This document shows positions 62,662-64,000 of a stretch of DNA of 64,000 bases, one piece after another. A program made the translations under genes and the position numbers. This DNA comes from Microtetraspora malaysiensis (GTDB lineage: Bacteria; Actinomycetota; Actinomycetes; Streptosporangiales; Streptosporangiaceae): positions 389,681-453,680 of the forward strand of contig NZ_BBYJ01000017.1 in the NCBI RefSeq assembly GCF_001528665.1, written 5' to 3'. Position 1 is the stretch's first letter. Each line of letters opens with the position of its first letter. The notes beneath the pieces were generated by a model. It worked only from the letters and a program-made list of their open reading frames with translations. It searched no databases and was not told the origin of the DNA.

Positions 62662-63609
62662 CTATGCCACAGCGGCCCTCAGCAGGGCCGTTGAAGTGTG
62701 CCTCTTCTCGGCCATCTGACGCTCGAATGCGATGGGCGGCAATCCGTCGTTGGCGCTGTGCCTCCTCCTTGTGTTGTAGAAGTCGTTGATCCAGGTTGCG
62801 ATCTTCACGCGAGCCTCGGCCCGCGTCCGGAAGCGCTGCCGATACACGTACTCGACCTTGAGCGTGCTGTTGAACGCCTCGGCCGCGGCGTTGTCGAGAG
62901 CGCATCCCACCCGGCCCATCGACTGCACGACGCCGTGCTTGCGGCATTCGACCTGGTAACAGGCAGCGGTGTACTCCGACCCGCGGTCGGAATGAAAAAT
63001 CACCCCGTCCACATTCCCGCCCCTGGTGGCCACCGCCATCTGGAGTGAAGCGACGGTCAGTGCCGCGTCGTGGTGCTCGGACATGGCGTAGCCGAGCAGC
63101 CGACGAGAGAACAGGTCCTCAACCGTGGCCAGGTACAGCGACCCTTCATCGGTGTCGATCATGGTGCCGTCGCCGACCCACAGCACGTCCGGCGCTACCG
63201 CGGTGAACGTGCGGCCGACCAGGTCCGGCGCCGCTCGCCGTTTGCCCTGCCGGGTCAGCGACCGGCGCTTCTTGGGCGGACGGCCGGCCAGCCCGAGCTC
63301 AGCCATCCGGGCTGCGACCGTGTTCTCCGACACCTTCCAGCCCTCGGCGTGCAGGTCCTGCGTGATCCGAGGCGAGCCGTAGGTGCCGCCCGATGCCGCA
63401 AACAGGCGCTTGATCTCCTCATCCAGGCGCGCCCGCCGCTGCTCACGCGCCGTCGAGGCGGTCTGGCCGATGCGGTTCTTCCACTTGTAGAACCACGACT
63501 GCGACACCCCCAGCGCCCGGCAGGAGGTGGCATGGTCGATGTCATGGTCGGTCTTCTGGGAGCAGATGAAGGCCGCCACGCTCACCGGCCCATCGCCTCT
63601 TTCACCCAC
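62662..63609 (-). CDS. IS3-family transposase OrfB (DDE integrase)
   Basis: 315 residues with an N-terminal HTH_21 region (ALGVSQSWFYKWKNRIGQ, EEIKRLFAASGGTYGSPRIT) and the rve DDE domain: first Asp in VLWVGDGTMID, second Asp in VIFHSDRGSEYTA, Glu in CALDNAAAEAFNSTLKVEYV. It catalyses transposition, normally as an OrfAB fusion made by -1 frameshifting. The ATG at 63609 lies within orfA, overlapping by 28 bp. No classic A6G slip site is visible, so separate starts are possible. Confidence 0.92.
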   Translation of the reverse strand: MGERGDGPVSVAAFICSQKTDHDIDHATSCRALGVSQSWFYKWKNRIGQTASTAREQRRARLDEEIKRLFAASGGTYGSPRITQDLHAEGWKVSENTVAARMAELGLAGRPPKKRRSLTRQGKRRAAPDLVGRTFTAVAPDVLWVGDGTMIDTDEGSLYLATVEDLFSRRLLGYAMSEHHDAALTVASLQMAVATRGGNVDGVIFHSDRGSEYTAACYQVECRKHGVVQSMGRVGCALDNAAAEAFNSTLKVEYVYRQRFRTRAEARVKIATWINDFYNTRRRHSANDGLPPIAFERQMAEKRHTSTALLRAAVA

Positions 63610-63959
63610 AAGACCACGGAGCGCTTGAGAACATCACGCTCGTCTTCCAGCTCAGCGCGTTCCTTCTCCCACGCCGCCTTCTCTCGAGCGTGCTCCTTGA
63701 CCAGCTCGGCCTTCTCCCGCCGCAGCCGCGCCAGCTCCTCGCTTTCGGACTCCTTCAGCGTCCCGCCTCCGCCGCTGTTACCGCCGGCCTGCCCGTTGGC
63801 GTGCCGGTCCATCTGCACCCAGTTGTGCAGCGTGTACTCGTTGATACCAAGGTCCCGCGCGACGTGCGAGACGGGTTTGCCGGTCTCCTTGACGATGCGC
63901 ACCGCTCCAGCCCGAAACTCCGGATCAAAGCGGCGCCTCGTGGTACCTGCCACGACCAA
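63582..63959 (-). CDS. IS3-family transposase OrfA
   Basis: 125 residues. The HTH domain reads RRFDPEFRAGAVRIVKETGK then SHVARDLGINEYTLHNWVQM, followed by a Gly/Ser linker and a leucine-zipper-like coiled coil (LARLRREKAELVKEHAREKA to VLKRSVVLWVKEAMGR). It binds the IS ends and pairs with OrfB. The start at 63959 lies 14 bp inside the right inverted repeat region. Confidence 0.9.
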   Translation of the reverse strand: MVVAGTTRRRFDPEFRAGAVRIVKETGKPVSHVARDLGINEYTLHNWVQMDRHANGQAGGNSGGGGTLKESESEELARLRREKAELVKEHAREKAAWEKERAELEDERDVLKRSVVLWVKEAMGR

Positions 63960-64000
63960 ACCTCTCTCGGTTCGGTCTCCACGCTAAGAGGGGAAGCTCA

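Larger units (their letters stand above)
62632..64000 (-). mobile_element. IS3-family insertion sequence
   Basis: About 1369 bp bounded by TG...CA ends. The left end (62632-62659) and the reverse complement of the right end (63973-64000) share about 18-19 of 28 bases, most clearly TCCCCT and CGTGGAGAC. It carries orfA and orfB on the minus strand, with overlapping frames. It is inserted in msrA tail copy 3; the right end coincides with the last base of the window, so the target duplication cannot be seen. The element looks complete. Confidence 0.88.

Noticed and set aside
63582..63609. Programmed -1 frameshift site in the IS (A6G)
   Set aside because: No A-run slip site is visible in the overlap, only AAAG; OrfAB fusion remains possible but is not shown.

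Overview
The window is high-GC actinobacterial chromosome. Many starts are GTG, stops overlap starts (ATGA/GTGA), and developmental regulators of the BldN, RsbN and BldC type sit beside a Rex-hemACD operon, menaquinone genes and a full 14-subunit complex I operon. This gene set fits a sporulating filamentous actinomycete, most likely Streptosporangiales. The genus is inference; no rRNA or tRNA gene was seen.

Layout: 1-5.8 kb holds the end of an ABC exporter, proC, an MFS carrier, an AcuC-like deacetylase and a conserved phosphatase-like protein. 6-13.7 kb has a small HTH protein, a 32-residue bS22-like ribosomal protein, an SDR enzyme, an acyltransferase, a Ser/Thr kinase, an alpha/beta hydrolase, a HAD phosphatase and the minus-strand pair bldN-like sigma / rsbN-like anti-sigma. 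13.8-25.2 kb holds a membrane protein with a monooxygenase-like tail, a glutaredoxin and the tetrapyrrole block rex-hemA-hemC-hemD(SUMT fusion)-hemB-primPol-like-hemL, then a LysR regulator and a histidine phosphatase. 25.3-29.3 kb is the cytochrome c maturation operon (resA-like, ccdA, resB, ccsB). 29.3-33.3 kb holds small and secreted genes, among them an HExxH metalloprotease-like protein and bldC. 33.4-52.0 kb is a respiratory block: menG, a Rex operator, a menJ-like reductase, nuoA-N and a polyprenyl diphosphate synthase. Rex operators before rex-hem and before menJ-nuo suggest NADH/NAD+ control of both haem synthesis and complex I.

From msrA (53.2 kb) rightward the character changes to accessory DNA. 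The last 32 codons, stop codon and terminator of msrA recur downstream: an about 189-bp copy inside msrA (53716), a second near 61011 (ungapped, about 85% identical by hand count), and a third truncated copy at 62577 cut by an IS3-family element. Between the copies lie two blocks. The first is about 7.3 kb with orphan genes, an XRE/TPR regulator, a SLOG-like protein and a Phd/RelE toxin-antitoxin pair. The second is about 1.6 kb with a coiled-coil peptide and another toxin-antitoxin pair whose toxin is frameshifted. In both blocks the toxin gene ends 27-36 bp before the next msrA tail. I read this as stepwise integration of mobile cassettes into the 3' end of msrA, each cassette carrying a replacement tail with the resolving cysteines. 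No recombinase is visible in the window.
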